Shown in pieces: positions 33,352 through 41,862 of a DNA stretch of 42,102 nt (positions are counted from its first letter, which is position 1; each line of letters opens with the position of its first letter). A program made the position numbers and the translations under genes. The stretch spans positions 1 through 42,102 of the forward strand of contig CAJXSO010000022.1 in assembly GCA_913061505.1 (NCBI GenBank), given 5' to 3'. Under the pieces are notes generated by a model. It saw nothing but the letters and a program-made list of their open reading frames with translations, had not been told where the DNA came from and made no database searches. The DNA is from an uncultured Lutimaribacter sp. (GTDB taxonomy: Bacteria; Pseudomonadota; Alphaproteobacteria; Rhodobacterales; Rhodobacteraceae).

Positions 33352-33371
33352 GAAGAACAGGGAGGAATGGG

Positions 33372-34247
33372 GTGGAAGTTTTACAGCTTCTCATCAGCGG
33401 CATGGCCAATGGCTGTGTTTACGGGCTTGTCGCCCTTGGGTTTGTGTTGATCTACAAAGCGACCGAGGCCGTGAACTTTGCCCAGGGCGATTTCATGATG
33501 CTGGGTGCTTTTGTCACGCTGGGCCTTGTGAATCCTGAATTCATGGGCATCCCGTTTTGGTTCGCGCTGCCGCTGGTCTTTGTGATCATGGGCGCCTTTG
33601 GCTACCTGCTGGATCTGGTGGTGCTGCGCGCGGTATTTGGCCAAAACCAGGTGGCCGTGATCATCTTGACCATCGCTTTGGGGTTCATCTTGCGGTTTAG
33701 CGCGGGGCTGATCTGGGGGCACGAGCCGATGTCGCTGCATTCGCCCCTGGCCTTGGGCGATGTGCGGCTGGGCGATCTGGTTTTGGGCATGGCTGATGTG
33801 GCCATCATCATCACCACGTTCTTGCTGACATTGGCGCTATGGCAGTTTTTCCAGCGCACCAAAATCGGCCTGGCCATGCAGGCGGCCAGCCAAAACCAAA
33901 TGGCGGCCTATTACATGGGGATCCCTGTCAAGCGGGTGCATGGCATGGTGTGGGCCTTGGCGGGCATTGTGGCGGCTGTGGCGGGCATTCTTTATGCCTC
34001 GAAAGGTGCCATTGACCCCAACGCCGGCTTTATCGGCATCAAAGCTTTCGCCGCGGCGGTGATTGGCGGCTTTGGCTCTTTGCCCGGGGCGCTGCTGGGC
34101 GGCTTGATCGTGGGTATTATCGAGCCCTTCGCCGCCCGCTATCTGCCTGCTGGCTGGTCGCAAATTGCGCCCTATGCGCTGCTGATTGCGGTGCTGTTGT
34201 TCCGTCCGCACGGGCTGTTTGCCCAAGTGCGCGTGAAAAAGGTGTAA
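33372..34247 (+). CDS. Branched-chain amino acid-type ABC permease (LivH-like)
   Basis: 291 residues from GTG 33372; GGGAGG lies 6 bases before it. The start VEVLQLLISGMANGCVYGLV is a family N terminus. EAVNFAQGDFMMLGAF and GFGSLPGALLGGLIVGIIE are conserved LivH segments; about eight membrane spans are expected. It forms the importer channel with the LivM-like protein encoded 3 bases downstream. The gene leads a six-gene operon that carries an acyl-CoA ligase, so the cargo need not be an amino acid. Confidence 0.93.
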   Translation: MEVLQLLISGMANGCVYGLVALGFVLIYKATEAVNFAQGDFMMLGAFVTLGLVNPEFMGIPFWFALPLVFVIMGAFGYLLDLVVLRAVFGQNQVAVIILTIALGFILRFSAGLIWGHEPMSLHSPLALGDVRLGDLVLGMADVAIIITTFLLTLALWQFFQRTKIGLAMQAASQNQMAAYYMGIPVKRVHGMVWALAGIVAAVAGILYASKGAIDPNAGFIGIKAFAAAVIGGFGSLPGALLGGLIVGIIEPFAARYLPAGWSQIAPYALLIAVLLFRPHGLFAQVRVKKV

Positions 34248-34250
34248 GCC

Positions 34251-35333
34251 ATGCGCATTCATTTCAAAACAAGCTACGACGACGACATTCGCCTTTTCGA
34301 AGATGGCTGGAAGCTGTCGCTTTATGCCGCGCTGCTGGCGCTGATGGTGGCGCTGCCCTGGCTGATCGATGATTTCTATCTGGGCGAGGCCACGAATGTG
34401 CTGATCTGGGCCACCTGTGGGCTGGGGCTGATGCTGCTGACGGGGCAAACAGGCCAGGCCAGCCTTGGGCATTCGGCCTTTATGGCGCTGGGCTGTTACA
34501 GCACGGTGCTGCTGATGGAGGCAGGCGTGCCCTTTATCGTGGCATTCCCGCTGGCGGGTATCATCACCGGGATTGTGGGCGGTTTGATCGCCATTCCCGC
34601 GCTGAAGCTGCATGGCGTCTATCTGGCCATCGCCACATTGGCGCTGGCCATCCTGACCGACGACCTGATCGTGATGCTTGAGCCTTGGACAGGCGGTGTT
34701 GGCGGCAAATTTGCCCCCCCGATCACCGTGTTCGGGCTAGAGGTGAACCGCTGGTCAAACCCTGCGGCCTGGTATTACATGGCCTTGATTGTGGTGCTGG
34801 TGGTGACGCTGTTTTACCGCAACCTGCTGCGTGCGCCGATGGGGCGTGCCTTTGCCGCGGTGCGCGATAGCGAGATTTCGGCGCAGGCCATGGGTGTGAA
34901 CCTGGCGCGCACCAAGACCATCGCTTTTGGCATGTCGGCCGGCATCACGGGCCTGGGCGGCGCGCTGATGGGCCTGTTTGCCGAGGTGTTCAACAACGAA
35001 ACCTTCACCTTTATTCTGTCGATCCAGCTGTTGATGATGATCGTGGTGGGCGGCTTGGGCTTTATCCATGGGGCGTTTTTGGGCGCCATCGTGATCTCGT
35101 TCCTGCCGCAGGCCTTGTCGATCATCACCGATGGTATCGGCAGTAACGTGGCCATCCCGGGGCTGGAAATTGGGGTGTTTGGGGTGATCATGATCTTGTT
35201 CATCCTGTTCGAACCCATGGGCCTTTATGGGCGCTGGCTGAAGATCCGCACGTTCTTTCAGCTGTTCCCCTTTGCCCGCAAAGACATGTTCCGCCGCCAA
35301 AAATCCTATCTGAAAACGGAGCGCCTGAGATGA
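34251..35333 (+). CDS. Branched-chain amino acid-type ABC permease (LivM-like)
   Basis: 360 residues. A hydrophilic N terminus (FKTSYDDDIRLFEDGWK) precedes about nine membrane spans. TGQTGQASLGHSAFMALGCY and VRDSEISAQAMGVNLARTK (the cytoplasmic coupling loop) are LivM landmarks. It ends in a basic tail of about 40 residues. The stop overlaps the LivG-like start by 4 bases. It is the second half of the heterodimeric importer channel. Confidence 0.93.
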   Translation: MRIHFKTSYDDDIRLFEDGWKLSLYAALLALMVALPWLIDDFYLGEATNVLIWATCGLGLMLLTGQTGQASLGHSAFMALGCYSTVLLMEAGVPFIVAFPLAGIITGIVGGLIAIPALKLHGVYLAIATLALAILTDDLIVMLEPWTGGVGGKFAPPITVFGLEVNRWSNPAAWYYMALIVVLVVTLFYRNLLRAPMGRAFAAVRDSEISAQAMGVNLARTKTIAFGMSAGITGLGGALMGLFAEVFNNETFTFILSIQLLMMIVVGGLGFIHGAFLGAIVISFLPQALSIITDGIGSNVAIPGLEIGVFGVIMILFILFEPMGLYGRWLKIRTFFQLFPFARKDMFRRQKSYLKTERLR

Positions 35334-36100
35334 GTTTGCTGACGCTCGAAAATGTAACGTTGAAATTCGGCGGCTTAACGGCTGTGAACAACCTCAGCAT
35401 GCAGGTGGAAGAGGGGCAGGTGTTTGCGCTGGTCGGGCCAAATGGCGCTGGTAAATCCACGGTGTTTAACCTGATTTCACGCTTTTACACGCCCGTATCC
35501 GGCAAGATCAGCTTTGCAGGCACCGATCTGCTGGGCCTGGCCCCTGATGAGGTGCCCAGCCTGGGCATTGCGCGCACCTTTCAAAATATCGAGCTGTTCG
35601 ATCAGGCGACGGTGCTGGAAAACCTGTTGGTGGGCCGGCATCGCCACCGCGGCACCAATTTGGTGCAGCAGATGTTTCACACGCCCGCCGTGCGCGCAGA
35701 AGAGCGCGCGCATCGCGAAGCGGTGGAAGAGGTGATCGATTTCCTTGATCTGCAACCCTACCGCAATTCCCGTATCGCGGGCCTGCCCTATGGGGTGCGC
35801 AAGGTGGTCGAGGTGGGGCGCGCGCTGGCCTCGAAACCGCGGCTGTTGCTGCTGGACGAGCCGGCCTCGGGCCTGTCGGTGGAAGAGACGCAAAACATGC
35901 GCTGGTGGATCGATGATATCCGCCGTCAAATGGGGATTACGGTGTTGATGGTCGAGCATGACATGGGGCTGGTCAGCAAAGTATGCGACAAGGTTTTGGC
36001 CCTGGCTGATGGGGCAATGTTGGCCCAAGGCACCCCCGCCGAGGTGCAAAGCCACCCCGCGGTGATCGAGGCCTATCTGGGCACGGGGGATGCAGCATGA
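35330..36100 (+). CDS. Liv-type ABC ATPase (LivG-like) with unusual signature loop
   Basis: 256 residues. Walker A is GPNGAGKST (36-44), the Q loop is in ARTFQNIELF and Walker B is LLLLDEPASGL (172-182). The usual ABC signature LS-x-GQ is replaced by LPYGVRK (152-158). The Pro and the lost Gln may alter nucleotide handling, or mark a subclass of these ATPases that works with acyl-CoA ligases. The LIV-specific C-terminal extension (AYLGTG) is present. It overlaps the genes on both sides by 4 bases. Confidence 0.92.
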   Translation: MSLLTLENVTLKFGGLTAVNNLSMQVEEGQVFALVGPNGAGKSTVFNLISRFYTPVSGKISFAGTDLLGLAPDEVPSLGIARTFQNIELFDQATVLENLLVGRHRHRGTNLVQQMFHTPAVRAEERAHREAVEEVIDFLDLQPYRNSRIAGLPYGVRKVVEVGRALASKPRLLLLDEPASGLSVEETQNMRWWIDDIRRQMGITVLMVEHDMGLVSKVCDKVLALADGAMLAQGTPAEVQSHPAVIEAYLGTGDAA

Positions 36101-36873
36101 CCAGCACCCCCCTGTTACAAGTGCGCAATCTGGAAACCTTTTATGGCCCGATCATGGCCATTCGCGGTGTTAGCCTAGAGGTGCACAAAGGCTCGGTCGT
36201 AACCGTTCTTGGCGCCAATGGGGCGGGCAAAACGACGCTGTTGAAAACCATCTCTGGCATTATGGACCCGGAAAAAGGCGAAATCCTGTTCGAGGGTGAA
36301 AATATCGCCGGGCGCGAACCGCACCGCGTGGTGAAATCGGGCATCGTGCATGTGCCCGAGGGGCGCGAGGTGTTTCCGCTGCTGACGGTCGAGGAAAACC
36401 TGGCGCTGGGCGCCTATACCCGCAGCGACCGCGCAGGCATCGCCCAAGATCGCGATATGGTGTTCGAATATTTCCCGATCTTGAAAGAGCGCCGCAACCA
36501 AGAGGCCGGCACGCTTTCTGGCGGGCAACAGCAAATGCTGGCCATCGGCCGTGGGCTGATGCTGCGGCCAAAGATCATGTTGCTGGATGAGCCCAGCCTT
36601 GGGCTGTCGCCGCTACTGGTGCAGGAAATCTTTGCCATCCTGAAACGCCTCAACAGCGAAGAAGGCGTGACGATGATGCTGGTTGAACAAAACGCCAGCG
36701 TGGCACTGGGCCTGGCCGATCAGGGCTATGTCATGGAGCTGGGGCGTATCGTGATGAACGGCAGCAGCGAACGCCTGCAGGCCAGCGAAGATATCAAAAG
36801 CTTCTATCTTGGCCATAGCGACGACACCGGGCGCGGCGAAAAGCGCTGGAAACGCAAGAAAACCTGGAGATGA
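36097..36873 (+). CDS. Liv-type ABC ATPase (LivF-like)
   Basis: 258 residues. Walker A is GANGAGKTT (39-47), the signature is the standard LSGGQQQM and Walker B is IMLLDEPSLGL. FEGENIAGREPHRVVKSGI and HVPEGREVFPLLTVEENL are LivF landmarks. It pairs with the LivG-like ATPase whose signature is unusual, so the dimer is asymmetric. A basic C-terminal tail (KRWKRKKTWR) extends past the family's normal end. The ligase gene starts 4 bases later. Confidence 0.93.
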   Translation: MTSTPLLQVRNLETFYGPIMAIRGVSLEVHKGSVVTVLGANGAGKTTLLKTISGIMDPEKGEILFEGENIAGREPHRVVKSGIVHVPEGREVFPLLTVEENLALGAYTRSDRAGIAQDRDMVFEYFPILKERRNQEAGTLSGGQQQMLAIGRGLMLRPKIMLLDEPSLGLSPLLVQEIFAILKRLNSEEGVTMMLVEQNASVALGLADQGYVMELGRIVMNGSSERLQASEDIKSFYLGHSDDTGRGEKRWKRKKTWR

Positions 36874-36877
36874 GCGC

Positions 36878-38761
36878 GTGAATATGCAGTCCCGGTCCGC
36901 ATCTGTTAGTATCAATGGCGTCACCTTTAACGCCGATCCGGCGGCACGCCCTGTGCTGGTGGATGGCCAAGACACGATTGTGAAACTTTTTGCGCAACGC
37001 TGTGCCAGTTTGGGCGCGCGTACGGCGCATCGTGAAAAAGATTTCGGTATCTGGAAATCCTACAGCTGGTCCGATTACTGGACCCATGCTGCATGGGTGG
37101 GTATGGGCCTGCGCGCGCTGGGGTTGCAGCGCGGGCAGGTGGTATCGATCTTGTCGGAAGATCGCAAGGAATGGGCCTATTTCGATTTGGGCATTCAGGC
37201 GGTTGGGGGCATTGCCTCGGGTGTGTATACAACCGATTCCGCGGCGCAGCTGGCCTATCTGCTAACCGATAGCCAATCGCGGTTTTTGATTGTCGAAAAC
37301 GAAGAGCAGCTGGATAAATACCTGGAAATCGCCGACAGCACGCCCGATGTGCAAAAGGTGATCGTGCTGGAAGACGAAGGGCTGCACGCCTTGTCTGACC
37401 CGCGGGTGATGTTTTTGGACGATCTTTATGCCTTGGGCAAACAGGCGCATGAGGCAGCGCCTGAAACCTTTGGCGATGAAATCGCCAAATCCCAGCCCGG
37501 TGATACGGCGCTGTTGATCTACACCTCGGGCACCACGGGCATGCCTAAGGGGGCGATGCTATCGAACGAAAATATCATGGCCGCGATTACCGCAGGCGCC
37601 CATGGCCTGCCTGCGCAAGAGAGCGACGAACAGCTGTGTTTCTTGCCGCTTTGCCACATTCTGGAACGCGATGTTTCCATCTACTTCCCCCTGGCGGCCA
37701 AATGCACGGTCAATTTTGCCGAAAGCCCGGAAACGGTGTTCAGCAATCTGCAAGAGGTCAGCCCGATGACCTTTACCGCCGTGCCCCGTGTCTGGGAGAA
37801 AATCTATTCGCGCGTTCTGATTATGGCGCAAGAGGCCACATGGCTGGGGCGCGTGTCGTTTTCCCAGGCGTTGAAGGCGGGGCGAAAACGCGCTGATGCG
37901 CTGGCCACCACCGGGCGCGTGCCGGCGCTGACGGCGCTGAATTATGCGCTGTGGGATATGCTGGTGCTGCGCAACCTGCGCCGGATGTTGGGCTTTGATC
38001 GCATGCGCCGTGGCGGCACCGGGGCGGCACCGATATCGCCAGAGTTGTTGAAATGGTATTGGTCGATCGGTGTGCCCCTGGTCGAGGGCTACGGCATGAC
38101 CGAAACCAGCGGCATCGCCACCATCAATACCCCCGATGACAACCGCACCGGCACAATCGGCCGGCCTGTGCCAGGTGTCAGCGTGCGCATCGCCGATGAT
38201 GGGGAAATCCAGACCAAGGGCTTGAACAATTTTCAGGGCTATTGGCGCAATAACGAAAAATCAGCCGAAAGCTACACCGCCGATGGGTGGCTGCGTACCG
38301 GCGATGTGGGCCGGATTGACGAAGATGGCTATGTCACCATCACGGGCCGGCTGAAAGACATCATCATCACTGCAGGCGGCAAAAACATTACGCCTGCCGA
38401 AATTGAAAGCCGCTTGAAATTCAGCCACTATATCAGCGACGCGGTGATCATCGGCGACAGGCGCAAATACCTGACGGCCTTGGTGATGATTGACCAAGAG
38501 AATGTTGAAAAATACGCCCAAGACAACAAGGTGCCATTCTCGGATTTTGCCTCGCTGTGCCGGGCGCAGCCGGTGCAAGATCTGATCCGCGCCGAGGTGG
38601 AACAGGTAAACCGTGAATTTGCACGCGTCGAACAGATCAAAGATTTCCGCCTGATCGACGTGCTGCTGACTGCCGAAGATGAAGAGTTGACGGCCACCAT
38701 GAAACTGCGCCGCAGTTTTGTTGAAAAGCGCCACAAAGCGCTGATTGATGATATGTACTGA
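36878..38761 (+). CDS. AMP-forming long-chain-type acyl-CoA ligase
   Basis: 627 residues from GTG 36878 (GGAG 8 bases upstream; ATG 36884 is an alternative). The ATP motif YTSGTTGMPKG is at 215-225. EGYGMTETSG and GWLRTGDVGRIDEDGY are adenylation motifs, and GGKNITPAEIE (K502) is the C-terminal hinge region. The long C-terminal part (RRSFVEKRHKALIDDMY) is of the long-chain (FAA/ACSBG) type. It activates a carboxylic acid to its CoA ester. Its position inside an ABC import operon, between the ATPases and the binding protein, suggests the imported acid is its substrate. Confidence 0.9.
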   Translation: MNMQSRSASVSINGVTFNADPAARPVLVDGQDTIVKLFAQRCASLGARTAHREKDFGIWKSYSWSDYWTHAAWVGMGLRALGLQRGQVVSILSEDRKEWAYFDLGIQAVGGIASGVYTTDSAAQLAYLLTDSQSRFLIVENEEQLDKYLEIADSTPDVQKVIVLEDEGLHALSDPRVMFLDDLYALGKQAHEAAPETFGDEIAKSQPGDTALLIYTSGTTGMPKGAMLSNENIMAAITAGAHGLPAQESDEQLCFLPLCHILERDVSIYFPLAAKCTVNFAESPETVFSNLQEVSPMTFTAVPRVWEKIYSRVLIMAQEATWLGRVSFSQALKAGRKRADALATTGRVPALTALNYALWDMLVLRNLRRMLGFDRMRRGGTGAAPISPELLKWYWSIGVPLVEGYGMTETSGIATINTPDDNRTGTIGRPVPGVSVRIADDGEIQTKGLNNFQGYWRNNEKSAESYTADGWLRTGDVGRIDEDGYVTITGRLKDIIITAGGKNITPAEIESRLKFSHYISDAVIIGDRRKYLTALVMIDQENVEKYAQDNKVPFSDFASLCRAQPVQDLIRAEVEQVNREFARVEQIKDFRLIDVLLTAEDEELTATMKLRRSFVEKRHKALIDDMY

Positions 38762-38803
38762 ACAGCCCTTGGTGAAATGGGCAAAAACGGGAGGAAAGAC
38801 AAA

Positions 38804-39964
38804 ATGAAACGCCTGATGAATACCCTTTTGGGCAGCGCATTGGCGCTGGGCATGGCGCAAGCCGCTGTGGCCGAAACCCAAGGTGTCAGCGATACTGAAA
38901 TCGTGATCGGCTCGGTCAATGACCTCAGCGGCATTTTCGCGGCTGTGGGTGTGCCTGCCACCAATGGCGCAAACCTGTTTCTGGATAAAGTCAACGCCGC
39001 CGGTGGTGTGCATGGCCGCCAGATCCGCTTTGTTGTCGAAGACCACAGCTACCAGCTGCCCAAGGCTGCGCAGGCCTATAACAAACTGGTGAACCGCGAC
39101 AAAGTATTCGCGATGATGCTGTCGTTGGGCACGCCGCACAACCTGGCTGGTTTCAAAATTCTTGATCCCAAAGGCATTCCAAACCTGAACCCGCTGTCAG
39201 CCGCGCGCGAGATGCTGTCAGAGCCGATCGACAATAAATACACAGGCTTTGCCAGCTATTACGATCAGGCCGTTGCAGGCATCAAATACCTGAAAGAAAA
39301 CACCGGCGCCACGAAAGTATGCGCCATGTATCTGCCCACCGATTTCGGTATTGAAATCGCCACGGCCGCCAAGGAAAGCACCGCCGCGCTGGGCACCGAG
39401 TTTATCGCGGAAACCACCCACAAACCCGACGAGCAAGATTTTGTAGGCGCGGTGCAAAAACTGCGCGCCGAGGGCTGTGAAACCGTTGTCATGGCACTGG
39501 GTGTGCGCGCGGGTATCACCGTTGTGGGCACGGCCAAGCAGCTGGGTTGGGCCGAGGCGAAATTCCTCAACACCTCGGCAGGCTTCCTGGAAGCTGTGGC
39601 CGCTGTGCCAAATGGCGTAACCGATGGCCTTTATGCCGCCGCTGGCTGGGTAGATCTGCGCGCCCGCGCGGCCGATCCGGCACCTGCCGCATTTATCGCG
39701 GAATATGAGGCGAAATTTGGCCACCCCGCCACTGGTTTCGCGATGCTGGGCTATAACGCCGCCGAAACGCTGGTGATGGCGCTAGAGGCTGCAGGCCCCG
39801 ACCTGACGCAGGAAAGTTTCCAGAAAGGGATGGAATCGATCAATTACTATTCCGAGCTGCTGGATGCCCCCATTGCCTATGGCCCGGGCGACCATCAAGG
39901 TGGCAACGAAGTGACGATCTCGGTTGTTGAAAACGGCCTGTGGAAATTGCTGGCCCGCCAGTAA
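38804..39964 (+). CDS. Liv-type periplasmic substrate-binding protein
   Basis: 386 residues from ATG 38804 with GGGAGG 9 bases upstream (an in-frame ATG at 38777 precedes the ribosome binding site and was rejected). A signal peptide covers about 1-23, cut at AVA-ET. The mature protein begins VSDTEIVIGSVNDLSG, the type 1 periplasmic-binding fold of LivJ/K. YYDQAVAGIKYLKENTGATK and LGYNAAETLVMALEAAG are conserved segments. It supplies ligand to the LivHM-like channel. The residues that would contact an amino acid backbone cannot be confirmed here. A strong terminator follows. Confidence 0.92.
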   Translation: MKRLMNTLLGSALALGMAQAAVAETQGVSDTEIVIGSVNDLSGIFAAVGVPATNGANLFLDKVNAAGGVHGRQIRFVVEDHSYQLPKAAQAYNKLVNRDKVFAMMLSLGTPHNLAGFKILDPKGIPNLNPLSAAREMLSEPIDNKYTGFASYYDQAVAGIKYLKENTGATKVCAMYLPTDFGIEIATAAKESTAALGTEFIAETTHKPDEQDFVGAVQKLRAEGCETVVMALGVRAGITVVGTAKQLGWAEAKFLNTSAGFLEAVAAVPNGVTDGLYAAAGWVDLRARAADPAPAAFIAEYEAKFGHPATGFAMLGYNAAETLVMALEAAGPDLTQESFQKGMESINYYSELLDAPIAYGPGDHQGGNEVTISVVENGLWKLLARQ

Positions 39965-39986
39965 GCCCCACCGCTGATATCTACGC

Positions 39987-40017
39987 AAACGGCCACCCCC
40001 CTTGGGTGGCCGTTTTT
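39987..40017 (+). terminator. Terminator of the Liv-type operon
   Basis: A 12-bp stem (AAACGGCCACCC at 39987-39998, GGGTGGCCGTTT at 40004-40015) with a 5-base loop runs into TTTTT. It lies 22 bases after the binding-protein stop. Confidence 0.95.
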
Positions 40018-40044
40018 CTGTTTGCAGGGCTTGGCGCGCAGGGT

Positions 40045-40073
40045 TTGAGCAGATAGTCTGGGATGCATATGTT
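40045..40073 (+). promoter_or_regulatory. Likely promoter of the methyltransferase-glycosyltransferase gene
   Basis: TTGAGC (40045-40050), a 17-base spacer and TATGTT (40068-40073) would start transcription about 50 bases before the ATG at 40131. It lies just downstream of the Liv-operon terminator, so the gene appears to be its own unit. Confidence 0.5.
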
Positions 40074-40130
40074 TTGGGTGGCCAAAGCCCTGCCGCCCGT
40101 GTGGTTTGATTGGTAATATAAAGGCACTGC

Positions 40131-41753
40131 ATGACCCAAATTCCGCAGGATCAATTTCCGCAAGTCAGCGGTATGCGCTATTTGCGTTTTTTTCGCTGGC
40201 TGCATCAGCACCGCCGCCCGAATTGGTATCTAGAGGTGGGCACGCATATGGGCCGCAGCCTGGATATTGCCACCTGCCGCTCGATCGCAGTGGACCCCAA
40301 TTTTCTGGTCAATCGCGGGGTGATTGGCACCAAGCCGGAATTGCATTGCCTGTCGCAAACCAGCGATGATTTTTTCGCCAGCGGTTTTGCCCAGCGTATC
40401 GGTGCTGTGGTGGATTTGGCGTTTTTAGACGGGATGCATCTGTTTGAATTCACGCTGCGCGATTTTATGAATTGCGAAAAACTGATGAGCCCCGATGGCA
40501 TGATCATTTTGCACGATGTCGTGCCCATCAGCTATGACGCGGTGCAGCGTGTTTGGGATCGCGAAAAAACCCGCGAGTGGACAGGCGATATCTGGCGCTT
40601 GATCCCGATTTTGCGCCGCTACCGCCCCGATTTGACGGTGACGGTGCTTGATGCCCGCCCCAGCGGTTTGGCATTGATCACGGGGCTTGATCCCAACAAC
40701 ACTGTGCTGGATCAGGCCTATGATCAGATCGTGGCCGAAAACACCGACCAAGCCCTGACACCCGAGGTGCTGAAAGCCGCGGTCGATAGCCTGCAGATCG
40801 AGCCTGTGGCCGATTATATCGCCCGCCATACAGCCCCGCAGGAGGTATTGAATTTCGCGCTGAAAATCCCCACGCCGCGGCAAGAAACGTCGCATAAATG
40901 GGGCGAATTTCACTATGCCACATCGCTGGCCGAGGCCTTGCAGCGCATGGGCCATGGCGCACGGGTGGATTGCCGCGAAGATTGGCAAACTGCGGCCCAA
41001 CCCGGCGAGGTTGAAGTGTTGGTGCGCGGTAAATTTCCCTTTGAAGACAGCAGCGAAAATCTGCGCCTGATGTGGGTGCAATCGCATGCCGAAAAGGTAA
41101 GCGCCGATGAAATGCGGGGCGTGGCGCATAGTTTCCTGGCCACGCAAAACCTGCCCAAACCGGCCAAGGGCGTATCGTGCTCGGCGCTGTTGCAATGCAC
41201 CGATGCCACCCGCTTTCCCGGGCCAAAGGGGGTAAAGGCGCCCGAGCACCCGGTGCTGTTTGTGGGCAATTGCTACCCCAAACGCAAATCTTACGGCATG
41301 GTTGCCTGGGCGCAGGCCGCGGGGCTGGCCGAGCTGGCCGTTTATGGCACGGGCTGGGGCTGGGTGGCGCCCGAATGGCAAAGGGGCGGCGTTATTCCCA
41401 ACGATCAACTGGGCGCCTATTACCGCGCTGCGGGCGTTGTGCTGAACGACCATCACCATTCGATGCGCGGCGCTGCGGCCTATGTGAATAACCGCGTCTA
41501 TGATGTGCTGGCCTGTGGTGTGCCGCTTATTTGCGATCCGGTCGCGGGGCTGCCAGACGGGTTTGGCGAATTTATCTACATCTGCGATGGCCCCGAGGCG
41601 CTGGCCGATTGTGTGGCACAAGCCCTGGCCGAGGACGAGGCGATGCGCACAAGGCGCCGTGAATTCGCCCAGCATGTGCGCGAGGCGCATAGTTTCGATG
41701 CGCGCGCGCGCGAAATTGTGGAAAAACTGCAGGGCTTGGGGCAGGGCGGCTAG
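40131..41753 (+). CDS. Fusion of a SAM methyltransferase and a CgeB-like glycosyltransferase
   Basis: 540 residues. The N-terminal part (about 15-200) is a class I SAM methyltransferase: YLEVGTHMGRS (33-43) is motif I, FLDGMHLFE (98-106) a later acidic motif, and IILHDVVP (125-132) is typical of Methyltransf_24/TylF-like enzymes. The C-terminal part (about 260-535) resembles the CgeB/Glyco_trans_1_2 group: FVGNCYPKRKSYG, YRAAGVVLNDHHHS, NNRVYDVLACGVP and FIYICDGPEALADCV. No membrane segment or signal is seen. AAGG precedes the ATG. A combined enzyme that glycosylates and O-methylates a surface glycan is plausible, but acceptor and donor are unknown. No polysaccharide cluster lies next to it in the window. 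Confidence 0.82.
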   Translation: MTQIPQDQFPQVSGMRYLRFFRWLHQHRRPNWYLEVGTHMGRSLDIATCRSIAVDPNFLVNRGVIGTKPELHCLSQTSDDFFASGFAQRIGAVVDLAFLDGMHLFEFTLRDFMNCEKLMSPDGMIILHDVVPISYDAVQRVWDREKTREWTGDIWRLIPILRRYRPDLTVTVLDARPSGLALITGLDPNNTVLDQAYDQIVAENTDQALTPEVLKAAVDSLQIEPVADYIARHTAPQEVLNFALKIPTPRQETSHKWGEFHYATSLAEALQRMGHGARVDCREDWQTAAQPGEVEVLVRGKFPFEDSSENLRLMWVQSHAEKVSADEMRGVAHSFLATQNLPKPAKGVSCSALLQCTDATRFPGPKGVKAPEHPVLFVGNCYPKRKSYGMVAWAQAAGLAELAVYGTGWGWVAPEWQRGGVIPNDQLGAYYRAAGVVLNDHHHSMRGAAAYVNNRVYDVLACGVPLICDPVAGLPDGFGEFIYICDGPEALADCVAQALAEDEAMRTRRREFAQHVREAHSFDARAREIVEKLQGLGQGG

Positions 41754-41783
41754 GGCTGTTTGGCAATTCGTGGGTTGGTTTTT

Positions 41784-41845
41784 GGCGCTGGGGCGTGTAC
41801 CAGCGCCCCCGACCACATGACACCAAGACCGCGCATGCCGCGCGG
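41784..41845 (+). promoter_or_regulatory. Two-hairpin leader before the SulP gene
   Basis: Hairpin 1 is GGCGCTGG (41784-41791) with CCAGCGCC (41800-41807). Hairpin 2 is CCGCGC (41829-41834) with GCGCGG (41840-41845), ending 3 bases before the GAGGA ribosome binding site (41849-41853). Hairpins this close to a ribosome binding site can control translation. A conserved alphaproteobacterial RNA, sul1, has been described upstream of SulP genes; this could be a member, but I cannot match its consensus from memory. Confidence 0.4.
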
Positions 41846-41862
41846 CCCGAGGACCAATCCCG

